64,000 bases of DNA from contig CBDCUC010000040.1 of NCBI GenBank assembly GCA_965222485.1, positions 1,302,001 to 1,366,000 on the forward strand. The letters run 5' to 3'. This document shows positions 1-9,106 of the stretch, piece by piece. How positions within the stretch are numbered: the first letter of the stretch is position 1; the number at the start of each line of letters is the position of its first letter. Below the pieces are notes generated by a model. That model was not told the origin of the DNA, did not search any database, and saw only the letters and a program-made list of their open reading frames with translations. A program made the translations under genes and the position numbers. Source of the DNA: CBDCUC01 sp965222485 (lineage in GTDB: Bacteria > Pseudomonadota > Alphaproteobacteria > Rhizobiales > Hyphomicrobiaceae).

Positions 1-12
1 GAGTGGCGCGGC

Positions 13-49
13 GGGTGCCGGTTTCAACTCGCCACGCAAACCGGCACCC
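13..49. terminator. Stem-loop, probable terminator of an upstream gene
   Basis: A perfect 12-bp inverted repeat (GGGTGCCGGTTT and AAACCGGCACCC) encloses a 13-nt loop, just before the first small gene. There is no T tract, so it is only a terminator-like hairpin for whatever lies off the left edge. Confidence 0.45.
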
Positions 50-98
50 AATGCGGCGCAAACTATGATTGACACAAAATCTCACAGGGATGTTCACG

Positions 99-257
99 AT
101 GACATTGGGCACCATTCTACTCATCATTCTTGTTCTGGCCCTGATCGGTGCACTACCGGCCTGGCCACATAGTCGTGCCTGGGGTCCAGGGCCTTCAGGC
201 GTTTTGGGAACGATACTCATCATCGTTCTTATCCTTGTCCTCTTGGGGCACCTTTAA
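99..257 (+). CDS. DUF3309 family small membrane protein
   Basis: A 52-residue, almost wholly hydrophobic protein with two membrane segments around a central loop containing ALPAWPHSRAWG and GPSG. That loop is the signature of the DUF3309 family, which is common and uncharacterised in Rhizobiales. The start at 99 is preferred over 69 (TTG) or 90 because AGGGA lies 8 nt upstream and the resulting N-terminus (MTLGTILL) matches the usual family length. It is the first of three tiny membrane-protein genes on the same strand with good ribosome-binding sites. No function is known for the family. Confidence 0.85.
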   Translation: MTLGTILLIILVLALIGALPAWPHSRAWGPGPSGVLGTILIIVLILVLLGHL

Positions 258-281
258 GAGCTGGAACCATTGGAGGCTTAG

Positions 282-413
282 ATGAAACCCGTCACTGGCT
301 TGTTGATGTTAGCGCTCGTTGCCGCGGTCGCCACGTTCGGTTTCCTTTACTACCAGGAAAAGAAAGACGACGTGAATATTGAGCTGGAAGTGCCGAAGGT
401 CACAGTCGATTGA
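282..413 (+). CDS. Small single-pass membrane protein, hypothetical
   Basis: A 43-residue ORF with a strong GGAGG 6 nt before the ATG. It starts MKPVTGLLMLALVAAVATFG, one N-terminal hydrophobic helix, followed by a short charged tail (YYQEKKDDVNIELEVPKVTVD). It sits 24 bp after the DUF3309 gene and probably shares its transcript. The layout suggests an anchored periplasmic peptide or an uncleaved signal anchor. I do not recognise a named family. Confidence 0.65.
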   Translation: MKPVTGLLMLALVAAVATFGFLYYQEKKDDVNIELEVPKVTVD

Positions 414-487
414 CCGACTTTTCTTCCTCGTTCTTTCGCGGCGCATAAGCGATTGCGAATAGGTTTGTAACTATCAGGAGGTGTACC

Positions 488-670
488 ATGTTCGGTTGGG
501 CAATCTTCTTCTTCTTAATTGCTCTGGTTGCCGCTGTTTTAGGGTTTGGCGGAATTGCGGGCGCAGCTGTTGGGATTGCGAAATTTATATTCGTGATTGC
601 ACTCATCTTGTTTGCTGTATCGCTTATTTATGCGCTGATAACCGGACGCCCGCCGCCACCAGCTCCGTAA
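488..670 (+). CDS. DUF1328-like small membrane protein
   Basis: A 60-residue protein with two hydrophobic helices separated by a glycine/alanine-rich turn (GFGGIAGAAVGIAK), the layout of the DUF1328/YtjA family. It ends in a short proline-rich tail. An excellent ribosome-binding site (AGGAGG) precedes the ATG. Family members are small inner-membrane proteins often found among stress-induced genes. Function is unknown, and the neighbours (DUF3309, DUF2383, ExoD) fit a general stress and envelope set. Confidence 0.8.
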   Translation: MFGWAIFFFLIALVAAVLGFGGIAGAAVGIAKFIFVIALILFAVSLIYALITGRPPPPAP

Positions 671-762
671 AGGTGAAAGAACTGCTGGGTCTAGCCGTGT
701 GTAAGGGCCTAGCGGTGCGTTAGCTGCAACACAGGTTAGCCACTCAAATAGGACGCGCTACA

Positions 763-1533
763 ATGAGCGACTTACTTCGTGGATCAAACGAAGACGGCCC
801 GTCAGATCAGGGTCACAGCGACCTGCCCGATCCGCAAAAATTGCCGGAAGTGGTGATCTACGGACACTCCACACTTCTGTATTGGTGGCCGGTTTGGCTC
901 ACTGGATTTGTGATGGCCGCAATTACTTACTTGCGTGGCGGCTTGGTGGAGTTAGATCAAGTCCGCAATGAGTACCTTCATCCGAGTTCCGGTCTGGGTG
1001 TCACCTACGTCATCATTTTGTTGCTGGTGATTACGTTCACCAACCTGAAACTTCGGGGAATTTATTCGGTAGTATTGGGAATTTCGATTGCTTTCTTTGC
1101 AGTTCTGTTTGCCTGGCTCGGCTGGTGGGATGACATTCTGTCCTTTATCCCGCGGCTTTCGGTTCATATGAATCTTGGATTTTATCTTGTTTTCTCCACG
1201 CTCCTGCTTGTGATCTGGGCGTTGATGTTCTTTATCTTCGATCGAACGACTTACTGGCGTATTCGGCCGGGTCAGCTCACGGAAGAGCACATGATCGGAG
1301 GTGGTGAGGAAAGCTACGATGTGCGCGGCATGTTGTTTGAACAACGCGGCGATGACTTCTTTCGCCACAAGGTATTGGGGCTCGGCTCCGGGGATTTATG
1401 CTTGAACGTCACAGGTGCAAAAAAGGCGAACATCGAAATCCCAAATGTCTTGTTCGCTCAACGCAAGGTTGATGCAATCCAGCGCCTGATTGCGGTCAAA
1501 CCCGACGACCTCCTGACGGAACCAAAGGCTTAA
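763..1533 (+). CDS. Four-helix membrane protein with cytoplasmic C-terminal domain
   Basis: A 256-residue protein. A hydrophilic N-terminus of about 40 residues is followed by four predicted membrane helices (about 42-60, 80-97, 102-121, 131-152). A soluble region of about 100 residues then begins TTYWRIRPGQLTEE. This soluble part resembles the beta-rich bacterial PH-like domains that follow membrane helices in YdbT-type proteins, but that is inference from layout only. It is downstream of the three small membrane proteins on the same strand, with about 90 bp between. I do not recognise a named family. Confidence 0.7.
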   Translation: MSDLLRGSNEDGPSDQGHSDLPDPQKLPEVVIYGHSTLLYWWPVWLTGFVMAAITYLRGGLVELDQVRNEYLHPSSGLGVTYVIILLLVITFTNLKLRGIYSVVLGISIAFFAVLFAWLGWWDDILSFIPRLSVHMNLGFYLVFSTLLLVIWALMFFIFDRTTYWRIRPGQLTEEHMIGGGEESYDVRGMLFEQRGDDFFRHKVLGLGSGDLCLNVTGAKKANIEIPNVLFAQRKVDAIQRLIAVKPDDLLTEPKA

Positions 1534-1663
1534 GGCCTTTGGGCTCCGACATGCTTGCGTTGGTTGGCAGTCTGACCCGGAACAGATAGAGTGGCCAATG
1601 GCTGTTGCTGGAAATCCCAGCACGGTTGCGCGACTGAAGAGTCGTGTAGGATCCGGGAGTACT

Positions 1664-2788
1664 ATGGCGAAAAACGGAGATCAAAAGGCGACTGAGTTGC
1701 GTGCGACCGAGGCTCCGCTTGATCCGGATGCCGTCATCAGATTTTCGTCTTCAGACAAGCGAGCCCTGGCGCTGAACGGTATCTTTGTCTTGGCCTCCAT
1801 CTTTATGCTGCATTTCGCGGCGTCCCTCCTAATACCAATCACCGTCGCACTTCTCTTGTTCCTCTTGTTATCGAGACCCGTGCGCGCACTCGACAGAATC
1901 GGGGTCCCGCCGGTCGCCAGCGCTTTTTTATCCGTTGCGTTTGTGACAGCAGTGTTATTTGGCTTGGTGTACCTGCTGTCCGCACCGGCCAAGAATTGGA
2001 TTGAACGATTGCCAAGTAGTTTTTACAAGGTCGAACAAAAAATACGTGCGATTAAAGAACCCATAAAGCAAACTGAAGAGGCAATCCGCAAGGTTGAGGA
2101 AGCAGCCGAAATCGCCGAAGACCCAAAAGTGCAAAAGGTTGAAATCAAGAGCCCTGGCTTCCTCAATAATATCTTTACCGGAACACCACAACTGCTGACG
2201 TCGCTTGGTTCAGCGATGCTTCTCTTGCTTTTCCTACTGGCGTCCGGCGACACGTTTATTCGAAAACTTGTCTCGGTCAGCCCAACACTCACAGATAAAA
2301 AACGTGCGGTTGAGATAACCCGCAATATTCAAAACGATATTTCATTCTATCTCTTGACGATAACCCTCTTGAACATCGGCGTGGGTCTGTTGACGGCACT
2401 GTATTGTCAACTGTCAGGTGTAGCTGATCCGCTGTTGTGGGGATCGTTGGCAACGTTGTTTGGATTTGTACCTTTTGTCGGTCCAGTGCTGATGGCCGGT
2501 ACACTGACGCTGGTCGGCATGCTTGAATTTGACGAGATCTTTATGGCGCTGACCGTGCCTTTTGCGTACCTGATTGCGGTGTTTATTTTCAATTCTCTGA
2601 TATTGCCGTTGGTGCTTGGCCGTCGACTGACGCTCAATCCTGTTGCAATATTTCTCGCCATCATGTTCTGGGGCTGGTTGTGGGGCGTGCCTGGGATACT
2701 GCTGGCCGTCCCCGTGCTGGCAAGCATCAAGATTATCTGCGAAAGAATAGAACCGCTGCAGCCGGTCGCAGAATTTTTTACCCCCTAG
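1664..2788 (+). CDS. AI-2E family transporter (PerM/YhhT-like permease)
   Basis: About 374 residues. An N-terminal pair of membrane helices is followed by a third, then a long amphipathic and charged segment (about residues 115-175). A cluster of C-terminal helices includes GFVPFVGPVLMAG and the typical terminal motif WGVPGILLAVPVLASIKII. This is the AI-2E/UPF0118 family of oligomeric inner-membrane permeases, whose members include quorum-signal exporters and Na+/H+ antiporters, so the substrate cannot be told. An upstream ATG at 1598 is also open. The start at 1664 is chosen because GGGAG precedes it and the N-terminus then fits the family. Confidence 0.85.
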   Translation: MAKNGDQKATELRATEAPLDPDAVIRFSSSDKRALALNGIFVLASIFMLHFAASLLIPITVALLLFLLLSRPVRALDRIGVPPVASAFLSVAFVTAVLFGLVYLLSAPAKNWIERLPSSFYKVEQKIRAIKEPIKQTEEAIRKVEEAAEIAEDPKVQKVEIKSPGFLNNIFTGTPQLLTSLGSAMLLLLFLLASGDTFIRKLVSVSPTLTDKKRAVEITRNIQNDISFYLLTITLLNIGVGLLTALYCQLSGVADPLLWGSLATLFGFVPFVGPVLMAGTLTLVGMLEFDEIFMALTVPFAYLIAVFIFNSLILPLVLGRRLTLNPVAIFLAIMFWGWLWGVPGILLAVPVLASIKIICERIEPLQPVAEFFTP

Positions 2789-2844
2789 CCTGCGAATAGC
2801 CCTTCCCTTGCAGCGCGCCGACTAGCTGGAACCGGCCGCATTGG

Positions 2845-3453
2845 TTAAATCCATGAATACATTATCCACACGGATAGAATTGTCAGCGCTAGACCTGCAA
2901 TAACCAGTGCACCGTCACGCATTGTCAGTGCCAATCCAAATAGGAGAACCGCTGTCCCTGGTAAGGCAACTGCAAAAGGCACAAGCGCCAACGGATACAT
3001 TGACGCTGCCAGGCACATACATATTAGCGCCACGACATAGGTCATTGGCGTCTCGGTGAGTGTTGTCAGGCGTGGCTGCATGTAATTTTCAATTCGGGAG
3101 ACGTAGGGCTTAGCCGCAGTCACCGCTGATTTGAGCTTCTCTCGTGAAAAACTGAATTGCCTCAACTTGCTCGGAAGCCATAGCACTTGTGATGGTGAAA
3201 ACAATTGAGCGCTTACAAGGAATATGATGGCGCCCGTTACGAGTGACATGCCTGGTATTGCGCCTGTTGGAGCAACGGCAATTAGGGCTGGAACCACCAG
3301 CATTGGTCCAATCGACCGACTACCAAGCGCATCGAGCAACTGGCCGATCGTTACCCTGGATCCCTCAGTGTTCTCGACCAGTTGATCAAGTATGTCCGAC
3401 AGGCTGATTGCGGACTTCTGGGCATTCGACATCATCTGCGGAACTTTCTTCAC
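2845..3453 (-). CDS. exoD: Exopolysaccharide synthesis protein ExoD family
   Basis: A 202-residue membrane protein. The N-terminal part carries the ExoD signature (LSDILDQLVENTEGSRVTIG followed by LLDALGSRSIGPMLVVPALIAV). Three or four further hydrophobic segments follow, and the protein ends in a membrane helix. ExoD was defined in Sinorhizobium as needed for normal exopolysaccharide production and nodule invasion, but its biochemical role is not settled. The gene is convergent with the AI-2E gene, so it has its own promoter, facing away from the permease. Confidence 0.85.
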   Translation of the reverse strand: MKKVPQMMSNAQKSAISLSDILDQLVENTEGSRVTIGQLLDALGSRSIGPMLVVPALIAVAPTGAIPGMSLVTGAIIFLVSAQLFSPSQVLWLPSKLRQFSFSREKLKSAVTAAKPYVSRIENYMQPRLTTLTETPMTYVVALICMCLAASMYPLALVPFAVALPGTAVLLFGLALTMRDGALVIAGLALTILSVWIMYSWI

Positions 3454-3631
3454 TGTGAGGTGTTTGGCTTAGATGCCGCCACTGCGGGCGGTTCCAGCCG
3501 GTCGCAGGGGTGCGCGGCTTTTTCGAGTTAAAACGCGGCACAGCACAACAAGCGCCTAGTCGTGGGCCGCCGCAAGTTCATTGGGTCTGACCCTCGGCCC
3601 ATTGGCAGTCAGAAACACTTAAGGACGTAAA

Positions 3632-4057
3632 ATGACGGACACAAGCGATCTTTTGAATGACTTTATCGCGATCCTCAAAGATGGTTTGTTGTTTTATGAA
3701 GACGCGATTGAACGTATTGGAAACCCGAAGACTCGAGCTTTGTTTGAGCGCATGATAACCTTGCGCAAGAAAGCTATTTTGGAGCTTGCACCACACGTTC
3801 GTAGCGAGGGGGATCGAGTGCGGGTCATGGGCACGCTGGTTGGAACAATCCACAAAGAATATACGCAAATTGCTGGGCTGCTCGGCGATCCGGAAGATGT
3901 TTATCTTTCCGAGCTTGCCGCACTTGAGGAGCGCACGCTTGATGCCCTCAAGGAGACGATTTCAAGTGCGCCTGCTGGGGAAGCACACTCGGCACTTGCC
4001 GATCAAGTGGAAGGTTTTCAACGTTCGTTGATGGAAATGCGCAGCTTCAAGCCATAA
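3632..4057 (+). CDS. DUF2383 / PA2169 family four-helix-bundle protein
   Basis: A 141-residue, soluble, all-helical protein. It starts LLNDFIAILKDGLLFYEDA and continues with regularly spaced acidic and histidine-bearing helices, the layout of the PA2169/DUF2383 group, a ferritin-like four-helix bundle. Family members commonly lie next to general-stress genes. AAGGACG precedes the ATG with good spacing. Possible metal-binding residues (Glu, His) are present along the helices, but no activity can be assigned. Confidence 0.75.
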   Translation: MTDTSDLLNDFIAILKDGLLFYEDAIERIGNPKTRALFERMITLRKKAILELAPHVRSEGDRVRVMGTLVGTIHKEYTQIAGLLGDPEDVYLSELAALEERTLDALKETISSAPAGEAHSALADQVEGFQRSLMEMRSFKP

Positions 4058-4139
4058 TCTTTGGCGATGCGTTGGTGCACCGTAGTCCGGGAATGGCCTG
4101 GGCTATGCAGCCGGCCGCGAAACTTTAATCGGGGGCTTA

Positions 4140-5027
4140 ATGAATTTACCAGAACCGCTCATCAATCAGCTTGAAGCTTACAGGGCTGCATTCTGGGCAA
4201 ATTTACCTCAGTTCATTGCTGCACTCTTTTTTCTTTTGCTGACGTGGTTGATCGTTAAGACCGCACGCTACGCGATCGCGACTTTAATGCCCAGAGCTCG
4301 CATGCGGCGATCGTTGATTGAAGTCTTTCAAATGCTTGTTTCTGCGCTCATTTGGTTTTCAGGACTTCTCGTTGCTGTGACAATCGCTTTTCCCTCAATA
4401 ACACCGGCAAAGGCGTTGACCGCATTGGGACTTGGCTCCGTCGCCATCGGATTTGCGTTCAAAGACATTTTCGAAAATTTTCTGGCAGGCGTTCTCGTTC
4501 TCATTCGTGAGCCGTTCCGTCTTGGTGATTTTATTGAATGTCAGGATATCGAAGGTGAGGTCACGCACATCACAATGCGGGACACGCGCATTAGGAAGAC
4601 CGACGGTCAAATCGTCGTCATGCCAAACGGCATGCTGCTAAAGAACCCGGTTAAGGTCCTCACACATGGTGAATTGCGCAGGACCACGGTAATGTGTGGC
4701 GTAGCTTATGGTGAAGATGTCGATAAAGCGCGCGAAGTGATCACAAAAGCCGTTCGTGAAGTAGACACGGTCCGAAACGATGTGCGCGACGTCCAGATAT
4801 TTGCGCATGGCTTTGGCGATTCCTCGGTTGACTTCGAGGTGACTTGGTGGACTGGGTCACGCCCAATCGACATTCGACAATCTCGTGACCAAGTCGTCTC
4901 TACCGTAAAGCGCGCGCTTGACGATGCGGGAATTGAAATACCGTTCCCGTACCGAACCTTGACGTTCAAAGAACAACTGACCGTTCACAATAAGAACAGT
5001 GATGAGCGATCTTCCGGCGACGCTTAG
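4140..5027 (+). CDS. Small-conductance mechanosensitive channel (MscS family)
   Basis: A 295-residue inner-membrane channel with three membrane helices (about 18-42, 60-82 and 90-125). The pore-lining TM3 is clear: ALGLGSVAIGFAFKDIFENF with regularly spaced Gly/Ala, followed by LVLIREPFRLGDFIE. The cytoplasmic beta domain (GEVTHITMRDTRIRKTDG, VMPNGMLL) and an alpha/beta C-terminal domain complete the fold. MscS channels release solutes on hypo-osmotic shock. A GGGGG stretch just before the ATG serves as ribosome-binding site. A second, different MscS-like protein is encoded at 11013. Confidence 0.92.
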   Translation: MNLPEPLINQLEAYRAAFWANLPQFIAALFFLLLTWLIVKTARYAIATLMPRARMRRSLIEVFQMLVSALIWFSGLLVAVTIAFPSITPAKALTALGLGSVAIGFAFKDIFENFLAGVLVLIREPFRLGDFIECQDIEGEVTHITMRDTRIRKTDGQIVVMPNGMLLKNPVKVLTHGELRRTTVMCGVAYGEDVDKAREVITKAVREVDTVRNDVRDVQIFAHGFGDSSVDFEVTWWTGSRPIDIRQSRDQVVSTVKRALDDAGIEIPFPYRTLTFKEQLTVHNKNSDERSSGDA

Positions 5028-5256
5028 GGCTTTGGTCAAAGGCGCGACGGATCTCTAATTCGCCGCCATTGGAACCTTCTCGGCTGACCATGTGTTTTCC
5101 GGTGCAAAGCGCTGGTTTCAGCGCGGCCCGTTGCCCAACGGCGAACGAACAGCGACTGGTCAAGCCAATTTTTTGGATCCTGGACCCGCCAGGCAACCTC
5201 TACCCGGTGCTCGATTTCAGAGCCCACACGCCCGGTTGCCGCGATCCAGCGATGCC

Positions 5257-5287
5257 CGGACGTGGTCGTCTAAAACGACCACGTCCG
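5257..5287. terminator. Stem-loop between convergent genes
   Basis: A perfect 13-bp inverted repeat (CGGACGTGGTCGT / ACGACCACGTCCG) with a 5-nt loop, 15 bp beyond the stop codon of the minus-strand formate/nitrite channel gene and downstream of the plus-strand MscS gene. It probably serves both. There is no clear T tract. Confidence 0.55.
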
Positions 5288-5302
5288 TTGCTGTCTCTGC
5301 CG

Positions 5303-6160
5303 CTAGATTTCCTCGCGGACCTGAACATAACTCAGTACAGAAAACAGAACTGTCCCGCCCACCACATTGCCTGCAAGCGTCGGCAGGAAGAAGCGGAACA
5401 CGATGTCTGCGAACTCAGCTTTTGATTCCAGGAGCAGGAAGAATGCTTCGGCTGAACCAGCGATCACATGCGTGAGGTCACCAAGGGCGATCAGGTAGGT
5501 GAGAAGAAAAATAACTGCAAATTCCCCCCCCTCTACAGAGGGTAAGATCCAGACAAGTGCCGCAATAAGCCAACCTGCAAGTATGCCTTTGATAAACATT
5601 TGGGTGGCGTCGTTCGCCATCAGATGTTCGGCGATGTGTGTGAGAGAGTTATGCACCTCGGGCGAGACGGCACCCGACTTGGCAACAAAGAGTGCAAATA
5701 GAAAACAGCCGACGAGATTGGCGAGGAGTACCGTACCCCACAGGCGCATGAGAACATAAAACCACTTGATCTGCTTTCGTGCGATCACGGGCAGGACGGC
5801 GGTTAGTGTGTTCTCGGTAAACAGCTGTTGGTGTGCAAGAATGACGATCAGGAAGCCGACCGTATATCCAAAGTTCTCAATGATCGGTTTCCATGGTGCA
5901 TCTGGTAATGCCGCCGCGAGCCAGGCCTCGCTGAGAAAACTAAACCCGATTGACAGACCTGCCGCAACGCCTGACCACCACAGCGCAGTGAAACGGCGCA
6001 ATAACTCACCTTCGCCTTCAACTCTGATTATTTCATAGACGACAGCAGCGCGCAGTCGCGTCCGGTCGGATACCAGGTCCTCTTCCGATTTTGACAGGCC
6101 CTCTGATACATTGCCTGCCACTTCATCAATATTCGCATCCAGATTCGTTCGCTTCGACAT
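5303..6160 (-). CDS. Formate/nitrite transporter family channel (FocA/YfdC-like)
   Basis: A 285-residue protein. A charged N-terminal region of about 55 residues precedes six hydrophobic segments with the FNT arrangement, including LWWSGVAAGLSIGFSF near the start, AHQQLFTENTL and LVGCFLFALFV. These pentameric channels pass small monovalent anions. The long soluble N-terminus makes it closer to the YfdC subgroup than to FocA or NirC. AGGGG lies 5-6 nt before the ATG. It is divergently placed from nothing obvious and follows the DUF2254 gene on the same strand with about 50 bp between, so the two could be cotranscribed. Confidence 0.88.
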   Translation of the reverse strand: MSKRTNLDANIDEVAGNVSEGLSKSEEDLVSDRTRLRAAVVYEIIRVEGEGELLRRFTALWWSGVAAGLSIGFSFLSEAWLAAALPDAPWKPIIENFGYTVGFLIVILAHQQLFTENTLTAVLPVIARKQIKWFYVLMRLWGTVLLANLVGCFLFALFVAKSGAVSPEVHNSLTHIAEHLMANDATQMFIKGILAGWLIAALVWILPSVEGGEFAVIFLLTYLIALGDLTHVIAGSAEAFFLLLESKAEFADIVFRFFLPTLAGNVVGGTVLFSVLSYVQVREEI

Positions 6161-6210
6161 GTTTTCCCCTAGTCAACACAGGTGTTTGATCGGAATCGAA
6201 AGTTGGCGTG

Positions 6211-7614
6211 TTACAGTGCTTCACGTGTCCTGTTTACCGCTTCCTGCAGCAGCGCCAAGTCGTGCTCGACAGTAAGATGTTGCTTGCACGACTGTTCGAT
6301 TGCGTCGACATGCTGCGCTATTGCCGTTCTTTGCTGTTCGGTTTGCGTAAAAGTCGCGAGTTCGCGAATTGCGCCAAGCAGGTGAAGCAGCACCTGAGGC
6401 TGAGTTTTTGCAGCCTGCCTTATCGGGTGAAATGCGGTGTTCATGAAGTGCTCATACTCCTGCGGGTACAGGAAGACCCGCACAACCCCTTCCTCGGAAC
6501 GCAAGACCCGCAAATCCGGTCCGCTCCTTAACAATAAAACCATTCCTTCGACCAACCGATCGATACATGCCATCGCCGTGTAAGGGTCGTTTATTCCAGC
6601 CGAGAGCGCACGGAGGGCAACTTCCACGAGCGCATTCATCTCAAACTCAACGTGCTGCTCGCGCGTGCGGCGCGTCTGAATGCCAAAAACGGCTCGCAGT
6701 TCGTCTGCGACCTTATCGTCAATGTTGTCACGAGGCTCCGCGTGCAAAATGGGCTCATTTTCCAGCACGAAGTGACCGGGACGGCAGTTCATGCGCACAC
6801 GCAGATCATGTTCGGTCGCAACTGCAAGGCATGTCATTTCATCAATTGATGCAACATAGCCCGCATCATTCGAGGTAATCGTACGCGCTTGGTCTTCATC
6901 AATGTCGTCCAGTTCTTTGTATTCAGCATGCGACAAGAGCTCTACGCCGCCGCTTCGGTTCTCAAGCAAGTCTGTCACCGCCGCCGTCAACTGTTGCCCA
7001 AGCTTTGCAACAATGACATCCGCTTGTATTTGCGTTGATATGTGATGAACGAAGTAGATCACCAGCACAAATGCGATGATCGCAAATACGCCTGTCAGAA
7101 AAACACTCAGCCGCGGTACGAACTCGCCGGACTGGCCAGAGCCGACTGTGCCCAGAACGATCAGTGCAAATAGAAAGGTGGCAATAAATGCACCGAGAAC
7201 GACTTTGGTCGCGCCGTCCTCCATGAAGAACTGCAACACGCGCGGCCCCAGCTGCTGTGAGACGAGGGACAGTGCCAGAAGCGTCATTGAGAAAACCAAT
7301 GAAGCCACCGTCATCATGGAACCGGCAACGGTGGACAGCACCATCCGCGCGCCTTCCTGCGTGATTTGCGGTCCGGGCAACCAATTGGTCAGGACATCCC
7401 GGCCAATCGCAAAATCGGCTTGCAGAGACAGTGGTGCCGCTATAAGGGCGGCAAGTGTAATAAGCCCTGGGACGAACCAGAAACTCGACTTGACCGAAAA
7501 ATACATTGACCGGAGAATAAGATACATACGAAGTGCTTTTCGCTTGGCGGCTAACAGGGGCGAATTGAGTTTGTGCCACCTGCCCGTGTAAGAAGCAATG
7601 ATGGGATATGACAC
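6211..7614 (-). CDS. DUF2254 domain membrane protein
   Basis: A 467-residue protein. Four membrane helices lie in the first about 200 residues (FVPGLITLAALIAAP; TVAGSMMTVASLVFSMTLLA; VVLGAFIATFLFALIVLG; VFAIIAFVLVIYFVHH), then a large soluble region. Features typical of DUF2254 are visible: QQLGPRVL after TM2 and the later ALRALSAGINDPYTAM. The family is uncharacterised, but its layout suggests a channel-like membrane module with a cytosolic domain. The exact start is uncertain: the ORF begins with GTG at 7614, and an ATG at 7527 is possible. Confidence 0.85.
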   Translation of the reverse strand: MSYPIIASYTGRWHKLNSPLLAAKRKALRMYLILRSMYFSVKSSFWFVPGLITLAALIAAPLSLQADFAIGRDVLTNWLPGPQITQEGARMVLSTVAGSMMTVASLVFSMTLLALSLVSQQLGPRVLQFFMEDGATKVVLGAFIATFLFALIVLGTVGSGQSGEFVPRLSVFLTGVFAIIAFVLVIYFVHHISTQIQADVIVAKLGQQLTAAVTDLLENRSGGVELLSHAEYKELDDIDEDQARTITSNDAGYVASIDEMTCLAVATEHDLRVRMNCRPGHFVLENEPILHAEPRDNIDDKVADELRAVFGIQTRRTREQHVEFEMNALVEVALRALSAGINDPYTAMACIDRLVEGMVLLLRSGPDLRVLRSEEGVVRVFLYPQEYEHFMNTAFHPIRQAAKTQPQVLLHLLGAIRELATFTQTEQQRTAIAQHVDAIEQSCKQHLTVEHDLALLQEAVNRTREAL

Positions 7615-8065
7615 AACCCCTCACACTGAAATTAGTTCCGCGTGTTTGTCGGAAAATTTTCAGCTGCTTGCGCAACCAGCACCGTGGTGGTTGTGCGTAT
7701 GGTCGCTGGTGAAGGCTTGCAATGTCCCGTTTTCTCGCGGGCGCGGTGGCCTCGGGTCATCTTGCACCGTTGCGCGAATTGAGCGGTTTTGCGCTTATGA
7801 GAGCACAGCGTGTGTGTACTTCCATCATTGGCCGCAGCCCGCGAGCCGACCAAACAGGCCGGTTTCATATCCTTGACGTCTGAATTCCTTGCGGAGCTCA
7901 CTTGCACAACGCAGCTTCTCTATACCTCCGGGGCGTTTTCGGAAGCAGGTTTCGACGAGAATTCTGCTATATTGTGAGACAGCAGTGGCTCTCATTCTCT
8001 ATGTGAACGTCAAGAAATTATCAGCCGGAATTGGGTGCACAGAACTGAACTTAAAGCACGCCGTT
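7615..8065. other. Intergenic, 451 bp, no supported gene
   Basis: Between the starts and ends of two minus-strand genes. Short ORFs occur on both strands, but none has a convincing ribosome-binding site or family resemblance. It must contain the promoter of the DUF2254 gene near 7615-7700. Confidence 0.5.
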
Positions 8066-9106
8066 CTAGACGATTTCGTCCTCATCGAAAATGGGCTCAC
8101 CGCCGATTTCGTCGGCAATCTTTCCTATTCGACCCTCAGCTCGTTCGGGGCTCGCGACGCGCGCGACGTGAAACAACGCATCGGAACGATTGACGACGGA
8201 TATGTTGATACGACCGATTATCACGCCGGCAAAATGAGCAATAACTGGAAATTCATTTCCCTCGCAAGGGTCGGTTATAACACCGAGACTATCGCCCTCG
8301 TTTACGCTATCACCCAACGCCTTGTGAGCTTTGAATATTCCACCTTCAGGGGCTCGCACCCAACTACTTGAGCGCGAATAAACCGGTTTGCGTTTCGGTT
8401 TGTTATGAGCGCTTGCCGACCGCATGCCGATGTGCTGCATCACATGCAGGATGCCTTTTACACCAACGCGCACAGACAATTCTTCAAGGCGAAGCGCCTC
8501 TCCAGCTTCATAAAGGAGAACCTCCACGCCTTGCATTCGTGCGGCTTGGCGCAACGAGCCGTCTCGTAGGTTTGATTGAAGCACGACCGGCGCGCCAAAA
8601 ATTTCGGCGAGCTCGTGGGTTTCTTGCTTTTCGAAATCGCCTCTGAGCTGGGGAAGATTGGCACGGTTCCTGGCACCAGTGTGAAGGTCAATTCCTATAG
8701 TAGACCGGCTTACGACTTCGCGCATAAAGAGATGGGCAAGTTGTGCCGCTAGTGAGCCTTCCCGTGTTCCTGGGAAAACGCGATTTAGGTCGCGACCGTC
8801 GGGCAGATAACGGCTTTTGGCAAGGAAGCCAAAGACGTTAACAATTGGAACGCAGATCAGCGTACCGTTTATCGATGACAGTCCTTTCGTGTTGAGTAGC
8901 CGGCGAATGATTTCTACACCGAGAATTTCATCGCCGTGAATGCCGGCACTGACAAACAGTGTCGGACCGTCCCTGCGTCCATGCATGATGTGTACAGGCA
9001 AAGTTACAGGCACATGGTTTGGCAAGCGCGCAACGGCGATGTCTACAAAGCGACGTTCTCCCGGTGCAATTGCTTCGCCGCATATTTCGAACGGAGCGCG
9101 ACCCAT
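8066..9106 (-). CDS. Succinylglutamate desuccinylase / aspartoacylase family Zn hydrolase
   Basis: A 346-residue zinc carboxypeptidase-like enzyme. The AstE/AspA metal site is visible: SAGIHGDEILGVE (His and Glu ligands) and, about 90 residues later, IGIDLHTG (His ligand). A C-terminal beta-rich part (VRAPEGGIFKAHKALGDSV) resembles a biotinyl-lipoyl-like fold. It starts directly after the RimK stop codon (TAA then ATG) with AAGGG inside the end of rimK, so translation is probably coupled. With rimK and a DUF785 protease upstream it likely trims or edits poly-glutamate or a similar C-terminal addition. That role is inferred from context, not sequence. Confidence 0.88.
   Translation of the reverse strand: MGRAPFEICGEAIAPGERRFVDIAVARLPNHVPVTLPVHIMHGRRDGPTLFVSAGIHGDEILGVEIIRRLLNTKGLSSINGTLICVPIVNVFGFLAKSRYLPDGRDLNRVFPGTREGSLAAQLAHLFMREVVSRSTIGIDLHTGARNRANLPQLRGDFEKQETHELAEIFGAPVVLQSNLRDGSLRQAARMQGVEVLLYEAGEALRLEELSVRVGVKGILHVMQHIGMRSASAHNKPKRKPVYSRSSSWVRAPEGGIFKAHKALGDSVNEGDSLGVITDPCEGNEFPVIAHFAGVIIGRINISVVNRSDALFHVARVASPERAEGRIGKIADEIGGEPIFDEDEIV

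Noticed and set aside
7889..8371. 160-codon plus-strand ORF at the end of the AstE-like gene
   Set aside because: Largely antisense to a well-supported zinc hydrolase; no ribosome-binding site.
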